A stretch of 21,036 nt of DNA from Thermoleophilia bacterium (GCA_025934335.1 JAICYG010000027.1:1-21036), one strand, 5' to 3'. Counted from the first letter of the stretch, positions 7,997-15,144 are shown. The notes: generated by a model from the sequence alone, not told the origin. A program made the numbers and translations.

Positions 7997-8800
7997 ATGT
8001 CGGTCCCGGCCCCCCGGCGGCGCGAGCGTGCCGTCGTCCACCGTGCCGTCGCCGGGCGACCCGTCGCGAGGCACCGCCGGCACCTCGAGCGCGAGCGACG
8101 CCTGCGCCGGCTCGCCGTCCTGATCGCGGTCGCGGTCGTCGCGCTCGTCGTCCTCCTCCTCTCCGCCTTCGGCGGCCCCGACGCGGCCGTCACGGCGCCG
8201 GTCCCCGCGAGCGCGGCCCGCCTGCTGCCGGCCGGGCCGCCGGCGCCGAGCGTCGTGGCGCGCCTCGGCTCGCTGCACCTGCAGCTCCCCATCAGCCAGT
8301 CGCGCGTGAGCGCGATCGGCTATCAGGCGGGGAGCGACGGCGCGCTCGCGCTGACGCCGCTCGGGACGCAGTCGAACGAGGGCGTGCTCAAGCGCATCGT
8401 GCATGCGGTCTTCGGCGGCTCGACCGCCGGCCCGCGCTGGTACCAGCTCGCCGGCGGCCAGTCGTCGCTCGACGTCGGCGCCCCGGCGGGGACCGACGTC
8501 TACTCGCCGGTCGACGGCTCGGTGCTCGCGATCGACGACGTCGTCCTCGGCGGGCGGACGGTCGGCTCGCGCATCGAGATCCAGCCGGTCGGCTCCCCGT
8601 CCCTGATCGTCTCTGTCTCGCACGTGAACGTCGATCCGGCGCTCGTCGTCGGCTCGCCGCTCTCCGCAGCGGCGACGAAGCTCGGTTCGGTCGTCGACTA
8701 CTCGCATGTGGAGCACCAGGCGCTCGCGCGCTACACGAACGACTCGGGGAACCACGTCGCCGTCGAAGTGCACGCATCGGCGACGCTCGGCCTCGACTAG
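7997..8800 (+). CDS. membrane-anchored M23 (LytM-like) peptidase-family protein, likely catalytically inactive
   Basis: The 267-residue protein has a very basic cytoplasmic N-terminus (1-38), one membrane helix (39-56), an Ala/Pro-rich linker and a C-terminal LytM-like domain (about 150-262). The fold is recognised from SLDVGAPAGTDVYSPVDGSVLAID, matching the family's HxGxDixAxxGTPVxAxxdGxV, and from a late HVAVEVH matching HlHFEv. The zinc ligands are incomplete: Asp159 and His253 remain, but the first His is Gln155 and the second His of HxH is Ala255. Peptidoglycan hydrolysis is therefore unlikely. Inactive LytM proteins such as EnvC/NlpD regulate amidases, which is a plausible role outside the membrane. 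The YmdB-like gene follows 12 bases after the stop, with its Shine-Dalgarno at the stop codon, so the two are cotranscribed. Confidence 0.78.
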   Translation: MSVPAPRRRERAVVHRAVAGRPVARHRRHLERERRLRRLAVLIAVAVVALVVLLLSAFGGPDAAVTAPVPASAARLLPAGPPAPSVVARLGSLHLQLPISQSRVSAIGYQAGSDGALALTPLGTQSNEGVLKRIVHAVFGGSTAGPRWYQLAGGQSSLDVGAPAGTDVYSPVDGSVLAIDDVVLGGRTVGSRIEIQPVGSPSLIVSVSHVNVDPALVVGSPLSAAATKLGSVVDYSHVEHQALARYTNDSGNHVAVEVHASATLGLD

Positions 8801-8812
8801 GAAGGAACGACA

Positions 8813-9580
8813 GTCCGCATTCTGTTCGTCGCCGACGTGTTCGGCGCACCCGGGCGGCGCGCGGTCGAGGCGCGGCTGCCGTCGCTGCGGCAGGAGCTCG
8901 CAGCCGACTTCTGCATCGTCAACGGCGAGAACGCGGCCGACGGGCGCGGGATCACGGCGAGGCTCGCCGACCGCCTCCTCGCGAGCGGCGCCGACGTGGT
9001 CACGCTCGGGAACTGGACGTGGGGGCAGCGCGGCTTCGCGCCGTACCTGTCGGGGACGGACCGGGTGCTGCGCCCCGCGAACCTGTCGCCCCGCTCGCCG
9101 GGCCACGGAGTCGCCGTCCACGACGGCGTCGCGGTGATCAGCCTGCTCGGCGTCTTCTCGCTCAGCCCGTTCGAGAGCCCGTTCATCGCCGCCGACCGAC
9201 TCGTCGAGGAGGCACGGCGCGAGACGCCGGTGATCGTCGTCGACTTCCACGCCGAGGCGACGAGCGAGAAGGTGGCGCTCGCGCGCTACCTCGACGGCCG
9301 CGTCACCGCGGTCCTCGGCACGCACACGCACGTGCAGACGAACGACGCGCGCGTGCTCGCGGGCGGTACCGCCGCGATCACGGACGCAGGCATGACGGGG
9401 CCGCACGACTCCGTGATCGGGAGCGACGAACGGACCGCGATCGCCCGGTTCGTCTCGGGGATGCCGACGAGGCTCGAGCCCGCGAGCGGCGACGTTCGCA
9501 TCGAGGGCGCGCTCGTCGACTGCGACCCGGACGGGCGCGCTACGAGCTGCGAGCCCGTGCGCGTTGCCGTGGAGGGGTAA
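8813..9580 (+). CDS. ymdB: YmdB-type metallophosphoesterase (TIGR00282 family), start codon unusual
   Basis: Numbered from 8813, this 255-residue protein matches the YmdB / Deinococcus DR1281 family, which hydrolyses 2',3'-cyclic nucleotides and affects biofilm and sporulation decisions in Bacillus. Metal ligands line up well: Asp8 (RILFVAD), Glu39-Asn40 (VNGENAADG), Asn67, His145 (DFHAEATSEK) and His170/His172 (GTHTHVQT). The usual GNHTWD motif reads GNWTWG, so the proton-donor His68 is Trp. A strong Shine-Dalgarno GGAAGGA (8800-8806) points to a start at 8813, but that codon is GTC. ATT (8819) and CTG (8822) follow, and the first standard start, GTG 8837, would remove the Asp8 ligand. The 3' end overlaps the convergent glycosyltransferase gene by 41 bases. 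Family assignment is firm; start and activity are uncertain. Confidence 0.85.
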   Translation, partial: VRILFVADVFGAPGRRAVEARLPSLRQELAADFCIVNGENAADGRGITARLADRLLASGADVVTLGNWTWGQRGFAPYLSGTDRVLRPANLSPRSPGHGVAVHDGVAVISLLGVFSLSPFESPFIAADRLVEEARRETPVIVVDFHAEATSEKVALARYLDGRVTAVLGTHTHVQTNDARVLAGGTAAITDAGMTGPHDSVIGSDERTAIARFVSGMPTRLEPASGDVRIEGALVDCDPDGRATSCEPVRVAVEG

Positions 9581-10679
9581 GCGAGAGAACGACGAGCAGC
9601 GCGACGAGCACGAGGTCGCGCGCGAGGACGACGCCGGCGAGGTGGAAGGTGTCCACGTACTCGAAGTAGCGACGCGGGAACCAGACCTGCGTGAGCACGC
9701 AGGCGGCCGTCAGTAGCACGGTGGCGAGCGCGCCGCGCGCGCCGCGGACGAGCGGGACGAGCGGGATCAGCCAGAGCAGGTACTGCGGCGAGAGAACCCT
9801 GTCGAACGCGACGAATGCGCAGACCGCGGCGGCCGCGTACCGGACGAGGCGCTCGGGGCTCGCCGCGCCGCGCCCGAACGCGACCCACAGCGCGACGAGC
9901 GACGCGGCGGCGAGCGCGGTGAGCGCCCGGCCGACGGCGTCGTGCCCGACGAGGTTCTGCGAGCCGTGCGACGTGACGACCTGCGGGTGCCCGAACGCCG
10001 TCAGGATCGCGGCGCCGAGGCTCTCGACCTGAAGCGGCCGCGACGCCTGACCGTGGAGGCTCTCCCAGAGCCCGTGCGGCGCGACGACCGCGAAGGGCAC
10101 GAACGCCGCGGCGACCACCACCGCTCCCGCGAGCACGCTTGCGGCACGGCCGCGCCGTACCGTCCAGACGAGTGCGAGCGGCACGACGACGAGGGGCCAC
10201 AGCTTCGCGTCAACCGCCGCGCCGAGGAGCGCCCAGCCGAGCGCGTGACGCTCCGAGCGGAGCGCCGCGAGCGCCCCGACGAGGAGGAGCGACGGCCAGA
10301 GGTCGAAGCGAGAGAGGATGAGCGAGCCCACGAGCACGGGAGCGAGCGCCGCGTAGTACGCCGCCGACCGCCGGACGAAGGCGAGCACCGCGACGAGCGT
10401 GACGCCGCACACCGCCATCAGCCATGCGAACGCACCGGCGTAGTCGCCGAAGGGCACGGGCGCGACGAAGACCGGCAGCGCGCCCGGCGGGTACTCGACC
10501 CGGAAGTCGCGGTACGGGACTTGGCCGTGGTCGACGATCGCCGTTCCGTAGTCGTGGTAGGTCGGCCAGTCGACGAGGGCGCCGTGCGCCCAGAACCACG
10601 TGTGTACGACGCCGAAGCAGGCGAGGAAGATCCCCGCCGCCGCGACCGCGTCAGCCCACGGCGGGCTGCGCCGGCTCAC
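9540..10679 (-). CDS. GT87/DUF2029-like membrane glycosyltransferase
   Basis: The 379-residue polytopic membrane protein has about ten hydrophobic segments. Features typical of GT87/DUF2029 (mannosyltransferases using polyprenyl-phosphate-mannose, in the GT-C fold) are HDYG with Asp43 in the first periplasmic loop, VPYRDFRVEYPPG (54-66), SRFDLWP (123-129), a buried lysine in VDAKLWPL (Lys159) and DRVLSPQYLLWLIP (293-306). The GTG start at 10679 lies 29 bases inside the 3' end of the preceding related gene, so the pair is cotranscribed and perhaps arose by duplication. The 3' end overlaps the convergent ymdB gene. It is expected to add sugars to a lipid, polysaccharide or protein on the outer face of the membrane; the acceptor is unknown. 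Confidence 0.8.
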   Translation of the reverse strand: MSRRSPPWADAVAAAGIFLACFGVVHTWFWAHGALVDWPTYHDYGTAIVDHGQVPYRDFRVEYPPGALPVFVAPVPFGDYAGAFAWLMAVCGVTLVAVLAFVRRSAAYYAALAPVLVGSLILSRFDLWPSLLLVGALAALRSERHALGWALLGAAVDAKLWPLVVVPLALVWTVRRGRAASVLAGAVVVAAAFVPFAVVAPHGLWESLHGQASRPLQVESLGAAILTAFGHPQVVTSHGSQNLVGHDAVGRALTALAAASLVALWVAFGRGAASPERLVRYAAAAVCAFVAFDRVLSPQYLLWLIPLVPLVRGARGALATVLLTAACVLTQVWFPRRYFEYVDTFHLAGVVLARDLVLVALLVVLSLTPPRQRARARSS

Positions 10680-12366
10680 GCGCGGTTCCCGGCAGCGGCG
10701 CGACGAGCGCGAGCACGACGAAGGGGAAGAACCACGGCAGGTACAGATAGAACCAGTGCGTGAGCACCAGCTCAAACCCGATCAGGACGACGGCGGTGAG
10801 CGCAGCGAGCCGGAGCGGTGAACGTCGGCGCGGGAACACACCGAGCGCGAGCGCGCCGACGACGAGCACGCCCTGCAGCACCCGCTGGACGACGTGCAGG
10901 TCGGGCAGGCCCTTCGCGTGGTACTGGCCCCAGTCCCAGATCGAGAACGGCGAGTCGCGGCCGACCTGGAAGCTCACCGTCCGGTCGTAGAACACGCGCG
11001 CGGCGTGGAGCGGGGACGGCTCGAGGAAGAGCACGAAGAAGACGACGACTGTCGCGAGCAGGAAGCCGAGGACCGTCAGCGCCACCGAGCGCGGGCGGCG
11101 CGCCCGCGGGTAGCCCGTCCAGAGCGGCAGGACGAGCAGCGACGCGAATTTCGTCCAGCCGGAGAGCGCGACGGCGGCGCCGCGACCGAGGTCGCTCGTG
11201 ACGGCGACGAGCCCCCAGACGAGCAGCGCCGGGCCGATCGAGTCGTTCGTGTTCGAGCTCGACGCGTACTGCGTGAACGGCCACGCGGCCCAGGCGAAGG
11301 CGGCGGCCGCGCCCACTCGTGGGCCGCCGAGCCGGCGTCCCACGACCGCGAGCCCGAGCAGCGCGAGCAGGTCGAAGAGGATCGACGTGAAGTGGACGGA
11401 CGGAAGCGAGTCCCACTTGTGGCTCCAGCCGAAGATCAGGTAGCCCGGGATGTACGCGAGGTACGCGACGGGGCCGTAGGTGTCGCCGAGCGGGTTCGCG
11501 GTCTCGCAGCGGCCGTTCGTCTGGATCCGGTCGCGCACCTCGCCGGCGCTGTCGGCCGGGCCGCACTCCTTCAGGTCGTCCTCCTGCGGGAAGTTCCCGT
11601 ACGGGCTCTGGCCGTGCCAGATGCGGTCGGCGCCGATCACACCCGAGTAGCCGACGTCGATCACGTTCGACGCGCGGATGTTGAGGCCGACGCGGAACCC
11701 GGCCAGGAAGACGGTGGCCGCAGCGAGCGCCCAGACCGGCCAGACCGGAGCGCTGCTCGGCGGCCGGTCGCCGCGCGCGACCCAGACGCAGCGGAGAAGC
11801 AGCCAGAGGAGCGGCGGATACGCGAGCGGCATCGCCGCGAAGACGTTCCCGTGGTTGAAGAACCACAGCGAGACCGAGAGCGAGACGAGCACGAGCAGGT
11901 CGACGTTGCGAACCGAGCGGAGACGGCGCCAGTCGACGAGGCCGATCAGGAAGATGGCGCACGCCGCCAGCCAGAGCGCCGGCTCGTTGATCCGGTCGCC
12001 GCCGAACGCGCCCTTGTAGCCGCGCGCCATGCGCCACGCGACCTGCGGGCCTGTCCACGCCTCCGTCACCGCTCCGGTCGCGTCGTCGACGTTGCCGGTC
12101 GCGACCTCGCCCGCCTTGCCCGACCAGACGTGCACGGTCCACGACCCGTTCTCGAACGACGCGTCGGTCTGCGGTGCCGGCGGGTAGTGCTCGAGCCAGT
12201 CGTGCACCTTCGGGTCGGCGAGGAAGCGGTCGATCGCCTCCTGCCGCTTCAGCTGCGCCCCCGTCGTGCCGAGAGTCGGCGGGGTCGTCAGCGGGGTCGT
12301 GGTGGTGGTGTCCGCGTGCGCCACCGGCACGAGCGCCAGCGCCGCGACGACGGCGGCGAGCCTCAG
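10651..12366 (-). CDS. PepSY-like domain plus GT87-like membrane glycosyltransferase, probable CTG start
   Basis: The 571-residue protein begins with a good signal peptide (MRLAAVVAALALVPVAHA, with initiator CTG read as Met), a Thr/Pro-rich stretch and a small extracytoplasmic domain (about 38-125, LKRQEAIDRFLADPKV then GNVDDATGAVTEAWTG) that resembles PepSY-like modules. A polytopic region with GT87-like features follows, including IDVGYSGVIGADRIWHGQSPYG (Asp237) and DTYGPVAYLAYIPGY. A loop insert carries Cys268 and Cys287, a possible disulfide. The CTG at 12366 shares CTGA with the gtrA stop, exactly like the ATGA/GTGA overlaps nearby. The only other choices are an ATG at 12483, which adds a low-complexity Arg/His-rich leader deep inside gtrA, or a GTG at 12330, which cuts the signal peptide. 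The next gene overlaps its stop by 29 bases. Confidence 0.75.
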   Translation of the reverse strand: MRLAAVVAALALVPVAHADTTTTTPLTTPPTLGTTGAQLKRQEAIDRFLADPKVHDWLEHYPPAPQTDASFENGSWTVHVWSGKAGEVATGNVDDATGAVTEAWTGPQVAWRMARGYKGAFGGDRINEPALWLAACAIFLIGLVDWRRLRSVRNVDLLVLVSLSVSLWFFNHGNVFAAMPLAYPPLLWLLLRCVWVARGDRPPSSAPVWPVWALAAATVFLAGFRVGLNIRASNVIDVGYSGVIGADRIWHGQSPYGNFPQEDDLKECGPADSAGEVRDRIQTNGRCETANPLGDTYGPVAYLAYIPGYLIFGWSHKWDSLPSVHFTSILFDLLALLGLAVVGRRLGGPRVGAAAAFAWAAWPFTQYASSSNTNDSIGPALLVWGLVAVTSDLGRGAAVALSGWTKFASLLVLPLWTGYPRARRPRSVALTVLGFLLATVVVFFVLFLEPSPLHAARVFYDRTVSFQVGRDSPFSIWDWGQYHAKGLPDLHVVQRVLQGVLVVGALALGVFPRRRSPLRLAALTAVVLIGFELVLTHWFYLYLPWFFPFVVLALVAPLPGTAREPAQPAVG

Positions 12367-12776
12367 CGCCTGAACGACCAGAGCTTGTTCCCGAGGAAGT
12401 TCAGCGGCGTCACGAGGATGATCGCGATCGCCTGCGACATGACCTTGCGCCAGTCGAGAACGTCGATGAAGAGCAGCAGCCACAGCTGGTTGACGCCGAA
12501 GGCCGCGAGCGAGACGACGAAGAAGCGCGCACCCTGCACGCCGATGTGGCTCCGGTCGCGTCGGAACGTCCAGTGCCGGTTCCAGAAATAGTTGCTCGCC
12601 GCGGAGACGACGAACGAGATGGCCGCGGCGACGTGCGCGCCCCAGCCGAGCAGCGCTGCGAAGACGGCGAGGTTGATGACGTAGCCGCTCGCGCCGACGA
12701 TGCCGAACTTCGCGAGCTGGATCCAGTTGTGGGGGCTCCGCAGGGCTTGCGCGGTGCGGGCGCCGAGAGCGGACAC
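12363..12776 (-). CDS. GtrA-like family membrane protein
   Basis: The 137-residue protein has four hydrophobic segments and the GtrA/DPMS-regulatory-like layout: FGIVGASGYVINLAVFAALL near residue 24, SNYFWNRHWTF (61-71) and NFLGNKLWSF (126-135). GtrA-type proteins are proposed flippases for, or partners in the handling of, polyprenyl-phosphate-linked sugars. That fits the two GT87-like transferases directly downstream, which would use such donors. The GTG start at 12776 has no Shine-Dalgarno but has TACCTT seven bases upstream. The next gene begins at a CTGA overlap with its stop. Flippase activity is a family-level proposal, not something the sequence proves. Confidence 0.88.
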   Translation of the reverse strand: MSALGARTAQALRSPHNWIQLAKFGIVGASGYVINLAVFAALLGWGAHVAAAISFVVSAASNYFWNRHWTFRRDRSHIGVQGARFFVVSLAAFGVNQLWLLLFIDVLDWRKVMSQAIAIILVTPLNFLGNKLWSFRR

Positions 12777-12783
12777 GGGCGGG

Positions 12784-12789
12784 AAGGTA
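12784..12789 (-). promoter_or_regulatory. candidate -10 box for leaderless gtrA-like gene
   Basis: TACCTT on the minus strand ends seven bases before the GTG start. It sits in the 13-base gap after the PRC-barrel gene. No -35 element is evident, so it could be a chance match or an internal operon promoter. Confidence 0.28.
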
Positions 12790-13104
12790 CTACGCGGCGC
12801 GGAGCGCGCCCCCGTCGTCGAGCCACGGGTCGGCGTACCCGAGCTCGGAGAGGCGGCGCGACCGGCGCCGGTAGAAGTCGAGGTCGCCCTCGTCGATCAG
12901 CGTCAGGGCGGACTCGAGCGCGATCTCGTCAGGCCCGATCCTCGCGACCGCGAACGGCAGAAATCGCTCCGTCTCGTCGCCGCACATCACCTCGAAGCCG
13001 AGCACGCGGTCGACGGTCGCGTCGACGAGGACGTCGGTCGGCCGGCCGAGCTGGATGCCGTTCAGGCGCACCGGCAGCGCGAGGACGTCGCTGAGGGGCC
13101 TCAT
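12790..13104 (-). CDS. PRC-barrel domain protein
   Basis: The product is 104 residues, cytosolic, without signal or membrane segments. Residues 3-65 read as a PRC-barrel: PLSDVLALPVRLNGIQLGRP, a DVLVDATVDRVLGFEV strand pair and ERFLPFAVARIGPDEIAL. This matches the core of the RimM/photosynthetic reaction-centre H-subunit beta barrel. The C-terminal 35 residues are charged and helical. The ATG at 13104 shares ATGA with the TGA of the phosphodiesterase-like gene, so it is translationally coupled to it. PRC-barrel proteins usually mediate protein or RNA contacts; none is identifiable here. Its place between a phosphodiesterase and a GtrA protein suggests an accessory role for the envelope locus, which is inference only. 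Confidence 0.75.
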   Translation of the reverse strand: MRPLSDVLALPVRLNGIQLGRPTDVLVDATVDRVLGFEVMCGDETERFLPFAVARIGPDEIALESALTLIDEGDLDFYRRRSRRLSELGYADPWLDDGGALRAA

Positions 13105-14402
13105 GGCGTCGCCGTCGTTTCCGCGCGTCCGTGAGGTGAAACCGCGAAGTGCCGCCCGATCGCGTCCTTGACGCGCGTGATCGAGGCGGGCGGGGCACCG
13201 AGGCCGACGCTCAGCATCGGCACCTCCGAGTCGGCGGTGTCGAGCGAACCGTGGCTGCCGCCGCCGAGGTGGTGGCGGCCCGCCAAATCGAGGAACTCCC
13301 AGCCCGCGGCGGCGGAGACGAGCACCTCGCCGGCGTTCGGGTTTGCGAGCGCGGCGGCCGCGCGGATGCGACCGTCGGGGACCGTGTCGAGCAGCGACGC
13401 GTCCTCGTCGCCGTCGCGCCGCGCGACGACCCGGTCGCCCTCGCGGAAGAGGACGATCCCGGCCGACGGCTCGCCGTCCAGGCTCTCCGCGACGCGCCGC
13501 GCCTCGCTCGTGTAGACCATCGCGGCGCGGTTCGACGCCATCACCAGGTCGCCTTCGACATCGAGCCGCGCGACGTGCTCGACCTTCGACTGCCCGTGAT
13601 CGGAGCAGACGAGCACGGCATAGCGGTCGAGGAACTCGTCCGGGCCGCCCGCGGCGTCCATCAGGGCGGCGACGGCGTCGTCGCTGCGGGCGAGTGCGTC
13701 GTGGGCGCTGTCGGGACCCGCGGCGTGCGAGGCGTAGTCGTAGTCGGGGAGGTAGTAGACGAGCAGGTCGAAGCCGTCGCGCGTGACGAGCCAACGCCCG
13801 ACCCACGCCGCGTAGGCGTCGATCGAGCCGAGGGCGCGGTTGCGGACGGCGATCGGCGCGCCGGTGCGATCGCTCGAGTACAGCGAGTAGAAGTAGAACC
13901 GCTTGGGGCCGTTCACCGCGGGCGCGCCGGGGATCGTCGGCAGATGGCGTGTGCGGCCGCGGTAGCAGGTGATGTTGATCGCCGCGGTCGTGAGGCCCGC
14001 ATCCTCGAGTGTCTCGTAGACGGTGGAGACGTCCTTCGAGAGGTGACGTGCGTTCAGGTCGACGATCGTGTCGCGCAGCGAGCGGGCGAGCCCCGCCGCC
14101 CGGATCGCACCGAACGAGGAGCCGTACTCGACGATGCGGCGCTCCTCGCGGTGCCACCAGACGAGGTGTGGGATGTGGTGGCCGTCGGGATGCGTCCCGG
14201 TCGCGATCGAGCTGAGGCACACCGGCGTCAGCGACGGGAACGTGGACGCGGCGCGCCGGTAGTCGCCGTGCTCGGCGAGGAAACGCAGCGCCGGCGTCTC
14301 GGCCGCCTCGAACATCGACGGCGTCAGCCCGTCGATGACGATCAGGACGACCGGCTTCGCGGCGCCCGTGTCAGTCCTTCGCAAGGGAGCGCAGGCCGGC
14401 AT
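13101..14402 (-). CDS. type I phosphodiesterase / nucleotide pyrophosphatase family protein
   Basis: The 433-residue protein belongs to the alkaline-phosphatase superfamily, NPP branch (Pfam PF01663 type). All expected two-metal ligands are visible: Asp24 (VIDGLTP), the nucleophile Thr59 in FPSLTPV, Asp222 and His226 in DYDYASH, Asp268-His269 in CSDHGQ and His384 in GGGSHGS. The four-residue spacing from Asp222 to His226 matches NPP enzymes, so activity on phosphodiester or pyrophosphate bonds is likely. No signal peptide is seen, so it appears cytosolic, acting on nucleotide sugars or lipid-linked intermediates by inference. The start at 14402 overlaps the upstream membrane gene by 32 bases; a TTG at 14384 is an alternative. 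The PRC-barrel gene is coupled by an ATGA overlap. Confidence 0.88.
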   Translation of the reverse strand: MPACAPLRRTDTGAAKPVVLIVIDGLTPSMFEAAETPALRFLAEHGDYRRAASTFPSLTPVCLSSIATGTHPDGHHIPHLVWWHREERRIVEYGSSFGAIRAAGLARSLRDTIVDLNARHLSKDVSTVYETLEDAGLTTAAINITCYRGRTRHLPTIPGAPAVNGPKRFYFYSLYSSDRTGAPIAVRNRALGSIDAYAAWVGRWLVTRDGFDLLVYYLPDYDYASHAAGPDSAHDALARSDDAVAALMDAAGGPDEFLDRYAVLVCSDHGQSKVEHVARLDVEGDLVMASNRAAMVYTSEARRVAESLDGEPSAGIVLFREGDRVVARRDGDEDASLLDTVPDGRIRAAAALANPNAGEVLVSAAAGWEFLDLAGRHHLGGGSHGSLDTADSEVPMLSVGLGAPPASITRVKDAIGRHFAVSPHGRAETTATP

Positions 14403-14778
14403 GCCGCTCCGGCGCGCGCCGGCGCAGCCGCAGGCCGAGCAGCGGGACGGCGGCCGCCTCGAGATAGCCGAGGACCGGCACGAACGCGAGTGCGGCGCCG
14501 ACGAGCGAGGCGAGCGCGAGCAGCGTCGCCGTCCCGCCGCGGGTGCCGCCGCGGCGGAGTGCGCCGCCGACGAGCGGCGCCGAGCCGACGGCTCCGCAGA
14601 CGGCGCCCACCGCGCCGCCGGCCGCCTCGTCCCACTGGCCGAAGGCGAAGCCGATCACGATCGAGACGAACGCCGCGACGACGAGGCCGGCGAGCGCGCG
14701 CCGGAGCGCTCCCGTCGCGGCGACGCCGATCGCCGCGCCGAGGCCGACGAGGATGCCGATCGTGTACCAGTCGCCCAC
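14371..14778 (-). CDS. hypothetical membrane protein, Gly/Ala-rich (135 aa)
   Basis: The protein has about four hydrophobic segments (roughly residues 5-22, 27-46, 54-72 and 84-112) and a basic C-terminus RRRAPERHAGLRSLAKD. It is rich in Gly, Ala and Val, including AAGGAVGAVCGAVGSA, which resembles glycine-zipper helix packing. I do not recognise a family. The GTG start at 14778 has no Shine-Dalgarno; TAACCT lies six bases upstream. It is the first gene of the minus-strand envelope run, and its 3' end overlaps the phosphodiesterase-like gene by 32 bases. It is divergent from the thioredoxin-like gene, with 75 bases between them. Confidence 0.7.
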   Translation of the reverse strand: MGDWYTIGILVGLGAAIGVAATGALRRALAGLVVAAFVSIVIGFAFGQWDEAAGGAVGAVCGAVGSAPLVGGALRRGGTRGGTATLLALASLVGAALAFVPVLGYLEAAAVPLLGLRLRRRAPERHAGLRSLAKD

Positions 14779-14784
14779 GCCGCG

Positions 14785-14790
14785 AGGTTA
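14785..14790 (-). promoter_or_regulatory. candidate -10 box for leaderless membrane-protein gene
   Basis: TAACCT on the minus strand, preceded directly by TG, ends six bases before the GTG at 14778. This divergent gap must hold a promoter for the minus-strand run, which raises the odds over the other boxes listed. No clear -35 element is seen. Confidence 0.38.
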
Positions 14791-14853
14791 CACACGGCCG
14801 AAAGTTGGGCAGGAGTTCGACAAACCCCCGTCGTCCCACGTCTGGAGAGCGTC

Positions 14854-15144
14854 ATGACCGGCGACCCGCGCCCCCTGCTCGTCTTCTTCACCTCGACCCG
14901 CTCCGGCCCGGCACGGCGGATGGAGAGCCTGCTCGCGCACATCGCGCGCAAGGAGCGTGGCCGCCTGCGCGTGATCCAGGTGGACGTCGACGTATCGCCC
15001 GCTCTCGCGGAGAAGCTGTCGGTCGAGTCGGTGCCGACGCTCGTCCTCGTCGTCGAGCGGAAGGCGGTCGCGCGTCTCGCGGGCCGCGTCAGCGCGCCGA
15101 AGATCGAGGCGATGCTCGAGCAGCACCTCGGCGTAACGGCGTAG
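14854..15144 (+). CDS. thioredoxin-fold protein lacking the CxxC cysteines
   Basis: The 96-residue protein follows the thioredoxin pattern: strand LLVFFTSTRSGPARRME, helix, strand RLRVIQVDVDVSPALAEKLSV, then SVPTLVLV carrying the cis-proline and a final GRVSAPKIEAML helix. Where thioredoxins have WCGPC, it reads RSGPA, so both redox cysteines are replaced (Ser and Ala) while the central Gly-Pro stays. It cannot act as a disulfide reductase and may bind a partner or peptide instead. The ATG at 14854 has GGAGAG just upstream (14844-14849). No signal peptide is present. The gene ends two bases from the convergent E2 gene. It appears monocistronic. Confidence 0.82.
   Translation: MTGDPRPLLVFFTSTRSGPARRMESLLAHIARKERGRLRVIQVDVDVSPALAEKLSVESVPTLVLVVERKAVARLAGRVSAPKIEAMLEQHLGVTA

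Noticed and set aside
7859..9406. Minus-strand extension of the AI-2E permease frame far upstream of 7858
   Set aside because: The upstream part is antisense to the M23 and YmdB genes and is highly charged; homology begins just before the first membrane helix.
12283..12315. Repeated ACC/GGT triplets suggesting a microsatellite
   Set aside because: The run is short and simply encodes the Thr-rich stretch after a signal peptide.
10894..12591. Long plus-strand open frame opposite the glycosyltransferase and gtrA genes
   Set aside because: The product is low-complexity and charged with no recognisable domain, while the minus strand encodes convincing membrane proteins.
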